In this document: positions 1 through 7,605 of the stretch, piece after piece | How positions within the stretch are numbered: position 1 is the stretch's first letter | Layout: every line of letters starts with the position of its first letter | DNA from: CAVRUH01 sp963822595 | GTDB taxonomy: Bacteria; Chlamydiota; Chlamydiia; Chlamydiales; Waddliaceae | NCBI GenBank assembly: GCA_963822595.1 | Contig: CAWGIG010000001.1 | Coordinates: forward strand, 1,116,001 to 1,180,000 | Length of the DNA stretch: 64,000 nucleotides | Direction of reading: 5' to 3' | Notes under the pieces: generated by a model | What the model saw: only the letters and a program-made list of their open reading frames with translations | What the model was told of the DNA's origin: nothing | Database searches by the model: none | Made by a program: the position numbers and the translations under genes

Positions 1-1028
1 TCAGATATCTTTAGATTAAACTTTTCTACTAAAGCATATCGCCCCTTGGGGTCTATAAATTGATAATCCTGAGCCCTTAAGCCCCTGCAACCTCTTTGCG
101 CCCATTCTTTTTTGATTGCCAATAGAGAGCGATTGGTGCTTATCATCATTAATTTGTCGGGATGCTCTAAAATTTCGAAGAAAATTTGCTCATCCGAACC
201 GCCGACCTTTACTCCGATTTGCTTGCCTAGTGTATATTGATCGAGCTTAGTGCCGGGGTGCAAGGTTTGTCGCCATAGAATATGCTTGGGATCACTTTGT
301 TTAAAAATATTGCACTGATTTTCAAGGCACTTTATCTCAAATGAAACGATATCCGTGCCATCAATATAGCTAAAGATAGAGGCCAAAAACTTATGAACAG
401 GCCAGACTCTTTTAAAATTCGAAATCCATTCGATGAGTTTATTAAAATCCTTTTGTTCTACTTCTCCTTCCTTCGCAGCAAGTGGGACTAAGTCGATAGG
501 TAAGGGACCTTGAAACTTCCCTTCAAGCTTAACAATATATTGCAGCCTTGAAAGGGCATCATCTTTTGGTTCTAGAAATGTGAGAGAGGCTGCACTTTTT
601 TCAAGATATTTCATGCAAAGAGCTATTTCGTTTCGAAGAAATTTTTGTTTGCGGAAAAATTTCGTGGCTTCAGTCCATTTTCTAAGGCCTCTTCGCGCTT
701 CATGGTAAAGGGATTCATCAACTTGATTCGAATTTAAACGTAAATAAAGATACTCTTCAAATTTTTGTGCATGTTTTCTGACCGTTAGAAGTTCCTTAGT
801 AAAAATCGCTTCTGTATTATCGAGGGCTTTTCTGAGTTTACTGAACTTTATATCGTCTTTTGAAAAGACCCCCGCAACCTTATAAAACAATGTCCACAAT
901 CTCCCCCAACCTGTTGAGCTGCAGTAAATTCGGGATCCTTGAAAATTGGAAATAAGTTCGCTTCGATCAATTTTAGAAGCGGCATGAATTTCAAGCAGGT
1001 TATATTTAAGAGTATTTAGATGGCTCAT
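1..1028 (-). CDS. Uncharacterised chlamydial-type protein, 3' end outside window
   Basis: An open frame runs without a stop from an ATG at 1028 to the window edge, giving about 342 visible residues with the C-terminus missing. The first ~200 residues are helical and basic. A later block has the shape LGKQIGVKVGGSDEQIFFEI, then hydrophobic strands, then a segment ending in FIDPKGRYALVEKF. This resembles the N-lobe and hinge of a very degenerate protein-kinase-like fold, but no catalytic HRD or DFG motif is visible in the part present. I do not recognise a named family. No strong ribosome binding site precedes the ATG. It lies downstream of the lipoprotein gene on the same strand and is separated from it by a hairpin, so it may be transcribed separately. 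Confidence 0.6.
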   Translation of the reverse strand, partial: MSHLNTLKYNLLEIHAASKIDRSELISNFQGSRIYCSSTGWGRLWTLFYKVAGVFSKDDIKFSKLRKALDNTEAIFTKELLTVRKHAQKFEEYLYLRLNSNQVDESLYHEARRGLRKWTEATKFFRKQKFLRNEIALCMKYLEKSAASLTFLEPKDDALSRLQYIVKLEGKFQGPLPIDLVPLAAKEGEVEQKDFNKLIEWISNFKRVWPVHKFLASIFSYIDGTDIVSFEIKCLENQCNIFKQSDPKHILWRQTLHPGTKLDQYTLGKQIGVKVGGSDEQIFFEILEHPDKLMMISTNRSLLAIKKEWAQRGCRGLRAQDYQFIDPKGRYALVEKFNLKIS

Positions 1029-1046
1029 GTGATAAGTTTTTTCATG

Positions 1047-1075
1047 ATTCGCCAGCCCATGAAGGACTGGCGAAT
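1047..1075 (-). terminator. Hairpin after the lipoprotein gene
   Basis: ATTCGCCAG at 1047-1055 is perfectly complementary to CTGGCGAAT at 1067-1075. The hairpin sits just past the minus-strand stop at 1080 and is followed, in that direction, by a short A/T-rich stretch. It probably ends or attenuates transcription between the two minus-strand genes. Confidence 0.5.
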
Positions 1076-1079
1076 AGTA

Positions 1080-1688
1080 TTATTTAGACGGTGGGATATA
1101 TCTTTCTACACCAAAAACTGATTCCAGAGGATTTGGTTTGGGGGCATAGAGAGTTTCCCCTTCGCGTTTGTAGTCCACAAACATCTTGCTCTGCCAGTAG
1201 TATTCTTTCCGCTCTCCGAAGCAATCCTGGCTGCAATCAAACGCGGTAAACGTGTAGTAATAGGCATTGCCATTTCTCAAAGTCGCCAAAGCACCGTTCT
1301 GTAAATTGACATATTCTCCGTAGAAACTGGTATAAGTGATGTTAACTTCGAGATCATCGGCAGTAAAAGGAAAATGGCCTAAATAGGGAGAAATATCCGA
1401 ATTACCGTTAATTCGATTTAATAATCCTTCAACGGTATCCACTAATAACTCTCTGGAAGCCCAGAGGTCACAAGATATAACTTGTGTAGAAAAGTCGAGT
1501 CGTATTTTTTCGATCCATTGATCATAAAACACAACCGAATCTTCAAGGTGGATATGTTTATCGTATTTTAGCTCAACTCCGTAATGAAGTATGACCTGAG
1601 AGATATCATAAGGGTCGATTTTCTGAACTAGGTGTCTTTGACATCCAGCTAGTGTAACGAGTAAGATCAAGAAGGATAAGTAGCGCAT
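1080..1688 (-). CDS. Small predicted lipoprotein
   Basis: The 202-residue product starts MRYLSFLILLVTLAGCQRH. This is a basic N-end, a hydrophobic stretch and a good lipobox (LAGC) with Cys16 as the predicted lipidated residue, so it should be exported and anchored by lipid. The mature part is rich in Tyr, Asp and aromatic residues and contains two cysteines in CSQDC that could form a disulfide. I recognise no catalytic motif or family. An AGGAA ribosome binding site lies upstream of the ATG. A hairpin follows the stop. Function unknown. Confidence 0.75.
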   Translation of the reverse strand: MRYLSFLILLVTLAGCQRHLVQKIDPYDISQVILHYGVELKYDKHIHLEDSVVFYDQWIEKIRLDFSTQVISCDLWASRELLVDTVEGLLNRINGNSDISPYLGHFPFTADDLEVNITYTSFYGEYVNLQNGALATLRNGNAYYYTFTAFDCSQDCFGERKEYYWQSKMFVDYKREGETLYAPKPNPLESVFGVERYIPPSK

Positions 1689-1757
1689 TCTTAAATTTCC
1701 TGTAATATAGGTAACTCAAATCTTATTTTTTTATCGTTTATTTTGGAAGGAAAACCT

Positions 1758-2711
1758 TCATCTTTTTGAATAATCTTTGTACCAATCGACAAAACGGGGG
1801 ATTCCTTCCTCTAAAGATGTCGTAGGAATATAACCCAATTTCGCTGCGCTGTGCTCGATATCCGCAAAAGTTTTAACGACATCGCCAGGCTGCATGGGTC
1901 CTAAATGATAATGAGCCTTTTTCCCGACAGCTTTTTCGATAATATTAACAAATTTGATAAGTTCAACAGGTTGGTTGTTTCCTAGATTGAAAATTTCGCA
2001 CCCTGATTCCAAATCAATTGCTGCCATTACTCCCTGGACGATATCGTCTATATAAGTAAAATCCCGGCTCATTTTCCCCTGATTAAAAAGTTCTATGGGC
2101 TTTTCGGCTAAAAGTGCTTCAGTAAATGAATAATAGGCCATATCGGGTCTTCCCCATGGACCATATACTGTAAAGAACCGCAATCCTGTTACCGGAATTT
2201 GATATAAATGATGATATGTATATGCCATGAGCTCATTGCTTTTTTTTGTCACACCATACAGACTCGCCTGCATATCTGTTGGATCTTTCTCTGAAAAAGG
2301 AACTTTGGTGTTATTTCCATAAACTGAGGAAGAAGAAGCATAAGTTAACTTAAGATTATATTTTTTGCATGCTTCAAGTATATTCAAAAACCCGTCGATA
2401 TTGGTTTTAGTATATGCCTGGGGGTTAACCAAGGAATAACGCACCCCTGCTTGCGCCGCCAAATGGGCAATGTGGGTGATTTTGTGAGTTTCCATGACAC
2501 GATGGAGAGATGCAGTATCGTTAATATCGGCTTCGATGACCTGAATGCCTGCTTTTTTAAGTTCCAGTTCGCGATCTCTTTTAAGTTGAGGAGTATAATA
2601 GTCATTGAAATTATCGTACCCGATGACGCTGTCGCCACGCGCGTACAGTTTTTGGGATAGATGGTATCCGACAAAACCCGCTGCACCTGTAATTAAGATC
2701 TTCTTGCTCAT
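1758..2711 (-). CDS. NAD-dependent nucleotide-sugar epimerase, UDP-glucuronate 4-epimerase-like
   Basis: The frame is open to 2798, but homology begins at MSKKILITGAAGFVG, so the ATG at 2711 is chosen (317 residues). It is an extended short-chain dehydrogenase: Rossmann motif GAAGFVG at the N-end, catalytic SSSSVYG region, and YGVTK as the YxxxK pair. The N-terminal phrase GYDNFNDYYTPQLKRDR is typical of UDP-glucuronate 4-epimerases (CapI-type), which make UDP-galacturonate for capsule or LPS. Other NDP-sugar epimerases of the family remain possible. It is divergent from the HAD phosphatase gene, with only 37 bp between starts. The nearby rml genes support a role in surface polysaccharide. 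Confidence 0.85.
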   Translation of the reverse strand: MSKKILITGAAGFVGYHLSQKLYARGDSVIGYDNFNDYYTPQLKRDRELELKKAGIQVIEADINDTASLHRVMETHKITHIAHLAAQAGVRYSLVNPQAYTKTNIDGFLNILEACKKYNLKLTYASSSSVYGNNTKVPFSEKDPTDMQASLYGVTKKSNELMAYTYHHLYQIPVTGLRFFTVYGPWGRPDMAYYSFTEALLAEKPIELFNQGKMSRDFTYIDDIVQGVMAAIDLESGCEIFNLGNNQPVELIKFVNIIEKAVGKKAHYHLGPMQPGDVVKTFADIEHSAAKLGYIPTTSLEEGIPRFVDWYKDYSKR

Positions 2712-2748
2712 TTGGATGATATTTTGATATAAACTAAGAATAAAATCT

Positions 2749-3348
2749 ATGAATAAATTGCCTGTAATCGCCGCCTTTGACTTTGATGGAACCATCACTT
2801 ATCGAGACAGTTTGCTTCCTTTTTTGTTTTATACCCACGGATATCTAAAATCCCTTTGGAATTTTTTTCTTTGTTCCCCCACTCTACTAGCCTACGTCGT
2901 GGGTTTAAGTTCTAGACAGCAAACGAAGGAAAGAATTCTTCAACAATTCTATAAAGGTCTTACTTTAAGTGAGTTGCAAAAATGGAGCAAAGAATACGCA
3001 GAAAATGGAATCAAGGTGAAGCCTGAAGCGATTGAGCGCATTCACTGGCATCAAAATCAAGGTCACAGGTGTGTATTAGTGAGCGCCTCGATTGACGTCT
3101 ATCTTGAGCCATGGGCAAAAAGGATGGGATTTTCCGATGTCCTATGTTCGCGGATAGAAGTAGATGCGAATCAAAAGCTCACAGGCAAACTTCAAGGATT
3201 AAATTGTCGAGCGCAAGAAAAGGTTAATCGATTGAACCAGCTTCTAGGACCTAAAGCGGATTATATCCTTTATGCATACGGTGATAGCAAGGGGGATAAA
3301 GAAATGCTTGATTATGCAGATTATCCGTTTTATCGCCGGTTTGGGTAA
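2749..3348 (+). CDS. HAD superfamily IB phosphatase
   Basis: The 199-residue product has the HAD catalytic loop FDFDGTITYRDS (nucleophile Asp and general acid Asp), motif II VLVSAS and the distal YGDSKGDKEML acidic motif that binds Mg. Length and order match the subfamily IB small hydrolases related to phosphoserine phosphatase. The true substrate is not visible. In this setting a sugar phosphate or lipid-linked phosphate is possible but unproven. The gene stops just before an inverted repeat that may act as its terminator. Confidence 0.85.
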   Translation: MNKLPVIAAFDFDGTITYRDSLLPFLFYTHGYLKSLWNFFLCSPTLLAYVVGLSSRQQTKERILQQFYKGLTLSELQKWSKEYAENGIKVKPEAIERIHWHQNQGHRCVLVSASIDVYLEPWAKRMGFSDVLCSRIEVDANQKLTGKLQGLNCRAQEKVNRLNQLLGPKADYILYAYGDSKGDKEMLDYADYPFYRRFG

Positions 3349-3350
3349 TA

Positions 3351-3530
3351 GACATCCTAGACACAAAGAACAGGATAAGCAGGATCGCAAGCGGTAGGAT
3401 AAAAAAAGGATAAGAAAAAAGAATAAGAAATTAAAAAAATAATTTTTTCTTTCTTATCTTTTTATTTCTTATCCTTTTTTTATCCTGCGCTTGCGATCCT
3501 GCTTATCCTGTTATTTGTGTCTATGATGTC
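3351..3530. repeat. Long inverted repeat, family A copy 1
   Basis: The core arms read CAGGATAAGCAGGATCGCAA and its complement, around an A/T-rich centre of GGATAAGAAA-type tracts. The arms extend into copy-specific sequence: GACACAAA at 3359-3366 on the left pairs with TTTGTGTC on the right, and GACATC with GATGTC. Related copies lie at 23768-23930, 33149-33320 and 43232-43403. Each lies directly behind a plus-strand gene, so they may also act as terminators. Confidence 0.9.
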
Positions 3531-3548
3531 TATGCATCCAACAACCCC

Positions 3549-3578
3549 TTGACAACTAGGTAACTTCTTGAGTATAAG
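3549..3578 (+). promoter_or_regulatory. Sigma-70-type promoter for rmlAB
   Basis: TTGACA at 3549-3554 and TATAAG at 3573-3578 are separated by 18 bp. They lie about 30 bp upstream of the rmlA ribosome binding site. This is a near-consensus housekeeping promoter. Confidence 0.6.
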
Positions 3579-3610
3579 TATCTCCTTCGCGGAATGCTAA
3601 AGGTGAAAAG

Positions 3611-4492
3611 ATGAAGGGTATTGTATTGGCTGGTGGAAGCGGAACTCGCTTGCATCCATTGACGCTCGGGGTTTCAAAGCAATTGTTGCCGGTATACAAT
3701 AAACCGATGATCTATTATCCCATTTCCGTTTTGATGATGGCCGGAATCCAAGATATTCTAATTATCACAACCCCTGCAGAACAATATTTGTTTCAGCGCC
3801 TCTTGGGCGATGGCTCAAATTATGGTGTGAGATTCTCTTACGAAATACAAGAACATCCCAACGGTTTAGCAGAAGCTTTCATTATCGGTGATAAATTTAT
3901 CGGCCAAGATTCTGTCTGCCTAATTCTTGGTGACAATATTTTTTATGGTAACCACTTAGGTCCGTTGCTTGAAAATGCACGCTCCAGAAAAGTCGGTGCC
4001 ACTCTTTTTGGCTACGAAGTGAAAGTTCCCAATAGTTATGGAGTCGCCGAAATCGACAATAACGGAAAAGTTTTGTCCATCGAAGAGAAACCAAAACATC
4101 CTAAATCTAATATTGCGGTCACAGGCCTCTATTTCTATGACAATCAAGTGGTGCAAATAGCGAAAAGCTTGAAGCCGTCAGCAAGAGGCGAGCTAGAAAT
4201 CACCGATGTCAACAGCGAGTACCTCAAAAGAGATCAAGTTTATCTCAATGTTATGGGTCGCGGTTTCGCCTGGTTGGATGCTGGAACCTACGAAAGTCTC
4301 ATGCAAGCGGGACAATTTGTGCAGGTGATCGAAGAGAGGCAGGGTCTTTATATTGCTGCCCTTGAAGAGATTGCCTATCGCCAGAAATTTATTACAAGCG
4401 AACAGCTCATGCAACTTGGAAATAAATTAGGAAAAAGCGCCTACGGACAATATCTTAGAAATATTGCAGAAAGAGAATTGTGCTATGTCTAA
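3611..4492 (+). CDS. rmlA: Glucose-1-phosphate thymidylyltransferase
   Basis: The 293-residue product is full length for RmlA/RfbA. It opens with the nucleotide-binding signature GIVLAGGSGTRLHPLT, followed by SKQLLPVYNKPMIYYP. Further RmlA motifs are LGDNIFYG, VEEKP-like IEEKP, GLYFYDN, and WLDAGTYESL near the C-end. It converts glucose-1-phosphate and dTTP to dTDP-glucose, the first step to dTDP-rhamnose and related deoxysugars. The start is set by AGGTGAAAAGATG. It overlaps rmlB by 8 bp, so the two are translationally coupled. Confidence 0.95.
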   Translation: MKGIVLAGGSGTRLHPLTLGVSKQLLPVYNKPMIYYPISVLMMAGIQDILIITTPAEQYLFQRLLGDGSNYGVRFSYEIQEHPNGLAEAFIIGDKFIGQDSVCLILGDNIFYGNHLGPLLENARSRKVGATLFGYEVKVPNSYGVAEIDNNGKVLSIEEKPKHPKSNIAVTGLYFYDNQVVQIAKSLKPSARGELEITDVNSEYLKRDQVYLNVMGRGFAWLDAGTYESLMQAGQFVQVIEERQGLYIAALEEIAYRQKFITSEQLMQLGNKLGKSAYGQYLRNIAERELCYV

Positions 4493-5495
4493 AGTAAAGA
4501 ATATTCTCGTCACGGGTGGTGCCGGTTTTATTGGTTCAGCTTTCATTCGGTACGTGTTAAGTCAAGTCCCCAATTTTGATGGAAAAATCCTCAATTACGA
4601 TGTGTTAACCTATGCGGGGAATTTAGAAAATTTAAAAGAAATTCAAAACGATCCGCGCTACCTATTCCAAAGAGGGGATATTAGAAATCAAACCCTCGTT
4701 GAACACCTCTGTTTTGAACATGAAATCGATACCATCATCCATTTTGCTGCCGAGAGTCATGTGGATAGAAGCATTTTAGGTCCCCAGGCATTTGTAGAGA
4801 CCAATGTAATGGGGACATTTTCTTTATTGGAAGTTGTTAGGAAAATGCCGCAAATTCATTTTCATCATGTTTCAACAGACGAGGTTTATGGTTGTCTAGG
4901 GGAAACGGGGTATTTTACAGAATCTACTGCCTATAAGCCGAACTCTCCTTATTCGGCCTCGAAGGCGGCCTCAGATCATTTTGTGCGGGCTTATGCGGCG
5001 ACTTATGGGCTTTCGACATGTATTTCCAATTGCAGTAATAATTATGGGCCCTACCATTTTCCGGAAAAACTTGTTCCTTTGATGATTTTGAACTGTTTGA
5101 ATCAAAAACCGCTTCCTATCTATGGCGACGGAAAAAACGTTCGCGATTGGCTGTATGTCGATGATCATGCAAAAGCCCTTTGGATGCTTTTAAACAAAGG
5201 AAAAAGGGGCGAGACCTATAATATCGGCGGTGAAAGCGAATGGTCAAACATCGATTTGGTTCATGAGATTATTTCCTTACTTTCAACGACATTAAATCAA
5301 GATCCATCCCACTTTACAAAGTTGATCACTTTTGTCAAAGATAGGCCGGGACATGATTTTCGCTATGCTATCGATTGTACAAAAATAAAAACGGAGATCG
5401 GTTGGCACCCCGACCACACCTTCACAGAGGGTCTAAAAAAGACAATCACCTGGTACTTAGCAAACAGTACATGGGTTAATAATTCCAATGTATAG
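4485..5495 (+). CDS. rmlB: dTDP-glucose 4,6-dehydratase
   Basis: The frame opens at 4464 but family homology begins at MSKVKNILVTGGAGFIG, so the ATG at 4485, overlapping the rmlA stop, is used (336 residues). It shows the Rossmann GGAGFIG motif, HFAAESHVDRS, the STDEVYG segment and YSASKAASDH as YxxxK. The segment SNCSNNYGPYHFPEKL is characteristic of RmlB. It forms dTDP-4-keto-6-deoxyglucose. The next enzyme, RmlC, is encoded on the opposite strand 660 bp away. No rmlD is seen in the window. Confidence 0.95.
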   Translation: MSKVKNILVTGGAGFIGSAFIRYVLSQVPNFDGKILNYDVLTYAGNLENLKEIQNDPRYLFQRGDIRNQTLVEHLCFEHEIDTIIHFAAESHVDRSILGPQAFVETNVMGTFSLLEVVRKMPQIHFHHVSTDEVYGCLGETGYFTESTAYKPNSPYSASKAASDHFVRAYAATYGLSTCISNCSNNYGPYHFPEKLVPLMILNCLNQKPLPIYGDGKNVRDWLYVDDHAKALWMLLNKGKRGETYNIGGESEWSNIDLVHEIISLLSTTLNQDPSHFTKLITFVKDRPGHDFRYAIDCTKIKTEIGWHPDHTFTEGLKKTITWYLANSTWVNNSNV

Positions 5496-5513
5496 TGCCA
5501 AGGGCTCAAACGT

Positions 5514-5812
5514 AATGTCATCAAGTTAAAGAATAGTTTTTCATTTCATGAGGGCTGAAAGCCAGGCTCGTGACAGCCCAGGCAGAGCAAAGCGAAGGCC
5601 TGGGTGCAGGGTGAAAAAAGTGAAAAAGCCCTGCAAGGGCGACTCATCCATTCTTGCTTAAATATAATTTCACCGAAATGAGTCGCCCTTCCAGGGCTCT
5701 GACTTTTTTTATCGAAGTCAACCCAGGCCTTCGCTTTGCTCTGCCCGGGCTATCAAAAGGCTGGCTTTCAGCCCTCATAAAATGATAAACTATTCTTTAA
5801 GTTGATGACATT
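5514..5812. repeat. Large inverted repeat, family C copy 1
   Basis: About 300 bp that fold on themselves. The outer arms begin AATGTCATCAAGTTAAAGAA and are mirrored by TTCTTTAAGTTGATGACATT at the right end. Inner arms include GAGGGCTGAAAGCCAG / CTGGCTTTCAGCCCTC, CCAGGC...GCGAAGGCCTGGG with its complement, and GCCCTGCAAGGGCGACTCAT with its complement. The second copy is at 40031-40300. It carries no convincing gene. It sits between rmlB and rmlC. Confidence 0.9.
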
Positions 5813-5961
5813 GGGCATCCGTAACCCTGGGTAGATTCAAAAATATTTTTGCACCTCCGAAAGGCATAGTTTTGCATACAATTATTTCTTTATAGATATT
5901 TTAATTTATACCACTATACTTCAACATCTTATAGAATTAATATTAATAACCAATTGAGCAA

Positions 5962-6083
5962 TATTAACGCGGAGGCGCGGAGACGCGGAGACGCGGAGGG
6001 GAAGTATAATATTTGGGGCGGTCTTATCTATACTCCTATTCTTCTCCCCGCGTCTCCGCGTCCCCGCGTCTCCGCGTTAATTT
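5962..6083. repeat. Inverted repeat, family B copy 1 (CGCGGAGACGCGGAG type)
   Basis: The left arm is built of tandem GACGCGGAG units and the right arm of CTCCGCGTC units, around a short unique centre. Outer bases ATTAACGCGG / CCGCGTTAAT also pair. Related copies lie at 21515-21599 and 49974-50110. A 62-codon frame over this repeat is judged spurious. Confidence 0.85.
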
Positions 6084-6155
6084 TCGTGTATGGGTTTAAT
6101 TATGAAAGTAAACATGGAGCAATTGGAATGGTTACTCAATAGTAGTCTTAAATGA

Positions 6156-6695
6156 CTAAAACACATCCAGAGCACTGAGGGGCAATCCTTGCTGGTCTTT
6201 TTCTGAGAGGAGCGGATTTTCGATGGGCCAGTCGATAGCAAGCTCAGGGTCATCATAGCGGAGGCACCGTTCACTTTCCTTGTGGTAGTAGTCCGTTGTT
6301 TTGTAAAGGAAGTCGGCGCTTTCGGAAACAACAAGAAAGCCGTGCGCAAAACCTTTAGGAACCCATAAAATTCTTCGGTTTCTTTCGCTAAGCGAAACCC
6401 CTATCCATTGCTTAAATGTGGGAGAACCCTTTCTTAGATCAACAACGACGTCATAAACTTCTCCAATCACCACTCGAACAAGTTTCCCTTGAGGATTTGT
6501 TAATTGGTAATGCAAGCCTCTTAAGACATTCCTTTGCGAGCGCGAATGGTTATCTTGAACAAACGTTTCGTAAATGCCTAGAGCTTCGTTGACAACCTTT
6601 TGATTGTAACTTTCAAAGAAAAATCCGCGGGAATCGCCGAAAAATGTGGGCTCCAAAATTTTTACATCAGGTATCGCAGTGTCTATAACTTTCAT
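6156..6695 (-). CDS. rmlC: dTDP-4-dehydrorhamnose 3,5-epimerase
   Basis: The 179-residue product has the usual RmlC length and motifs: DSRGFFFESYN, QDNHSRSQRNVLRGLHYQ (catalytic His region), VYDVVVDLRKGSPT, and WVPKGFAHGF (second active-site His). It epimerises dTDP-4-keto-6-deoxyglucose at C3 and C5. It is the last gene of a minus-strand run wzm-wzt-GT4-GT2-rmlC and starts 1 bp after the GT2 stop. It faces rmlAB across two repeats, so the rhamnose genes are split into two transcription units. Confidence 0.95.
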   Translation of the reverse strand: MKVIDTAIPDVKILEPTFFGDSRGFFFESYNQKVVNEALGIYETFVQDNHSRSQRNVLRGLHYQLTNPQGKLVRVVIGEVYDVVVDLRKGSPTFKQWIGVSLSERNRRILWVPKGFAHGFLVVSESADFLYKTTDYYHKESERCLRYDDPELAIDWPIENPLLSEKDQQGLPLSALDVF

Positions 6696-6696
6696 A

Positions 6697-7605
6697 TCAA
6701 ACTTCCTTAAATATAATACTGTATAGGTTTCTTAGAATTCCGTGTTTAAAGAATTTATGCTTAAACATGAGAAATCTATTTCGTAAAAACGATGATTCCT
6801 TCATCGATAGATAATCCACAAGCATATCAGAACGACCTTTCGACAGAATTGTCTCATAGCGCCTGTGAAATTCATGGACTTGCAGTTGCTTTTTTTCTTG
6901 GATCTGACTCCGATCTCTAATCAAAGCCAATCCGAATTTTTTAGCTCCTAAAGTGTTCTTTCCATGCTGTCTATAAAGTATCAACGGCTTATTAATAAAT
7001 CCAATATGTCCAAATGCTGCTGCGACTAATCCTAGCCACCAATCGTGCATCACACAATCCGGAAATATAGGACAAGCTAGATCGATTAGAGGTCGATTAA
7101 GCATCACGGTGCACCCTGTGATCTCATTTTGGACAACGAGACGATTTAAATGAGTTCCTTCTCTAGGTTTCAAATGGGAATAACTCCAATAAGAAGGGGA
7201 AATTTCGCTTAGATCTTCATCGACGACTTTTAAATCAGTATGGACTAAAAGTGGTTGATGTCTCCCGAAAACTTCTTCCATTTGGCGTATTTTTTCAAAG
7301 GTAACAAGAATTTTATCTTTTAACCAAACATCATCTTGGTCGGCAAACATGACATAAGGGGCCTTAGATGCACACATAAGTTCGGAAAAGGATTTTATGG
7401 CCCCAAGATGAGATCGATCACTTAGAAGGGTTATCTTTTCGGGGTATTGCTTGATAGCAGTATGAATGATGTCTAAGGTTCTATCTGTAGATCCATCATC
7501 TCGAATAAGAAGATGAAAGTTTTGAGCGCTTTGTGAAAAAATGGAATCGAGTTGTTCCTGTAAAAATCTTTCCCCATTGTATGTCGCTAATAGAATTTCG
7601 ATCAT
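6697..7605 (-). CDS. Family 2 glycosyltransferase, rhamnosyltransferase-like
   Basis: The 302-residue product is a GT-A inverting transferase. The nucleotide-binding loop is IRDDGSTDRT at residues 35-44, and the metal motif ADQDDVW is near residue 90. MIEILLATYNGERFLQEQLD and the phrase LNRPLIDLA / HDWWLGLVAAAFG are typical of O-antigen and capsule GT2 enzymes often annotated as rhamnosyltransferases. Acceptor and linkage cannot be read. Its start overlaps the GT4 stop by 4 bp (ATGA), which indicates coupling. Co-location with rmlC makes dTDP-rhamnose a plausible donor. Confidence 0.88.
   Translation of the reverse strand: MIEILLATYNGERFLQEQLDSIFSQSAQNFHLLIRDDGSTDRTLDIIHTAIKQYPEKITLLSDRSHLGAIKSFSELMCASKAPYVMFADQDDVWLKDKILVTFEKIRQMEEVFGRHQPLLVHTDLKVVDEDLSEISPSYWSYSHLKPREGTHLNRLVVQNEITGCTVMLNRPLIDLACPIFPDCVMHDWWLGLVAAAFGHIGFINKPLILYRQHGKNTLGAKKFGLALIRDRSQIQEKKQLQVHEFHRRYETILSKGRSDMLVDYLSMKESSFLRNRFLMFKHKFFKHGILRNLYSIIFKEV

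Noticed and set aside
3351..3530. Family A repeats as insertion sequences
   Set aside because: No transposase, and flanks are complementary in place of a target-site direct duplication.
5960..6080. Tandem CGCGGAGA units as a possible CRISPR array
   Set aside because: Units are adjacent without spacers and form the arms of an inverted repeat; no cas genes.
5954..6142. Short plus-strand frame of 62 codons
   Set aside because: It runs over a family B repeat, its product is RRGDAEG-type repeat translation, and it has no ribosome binding site.
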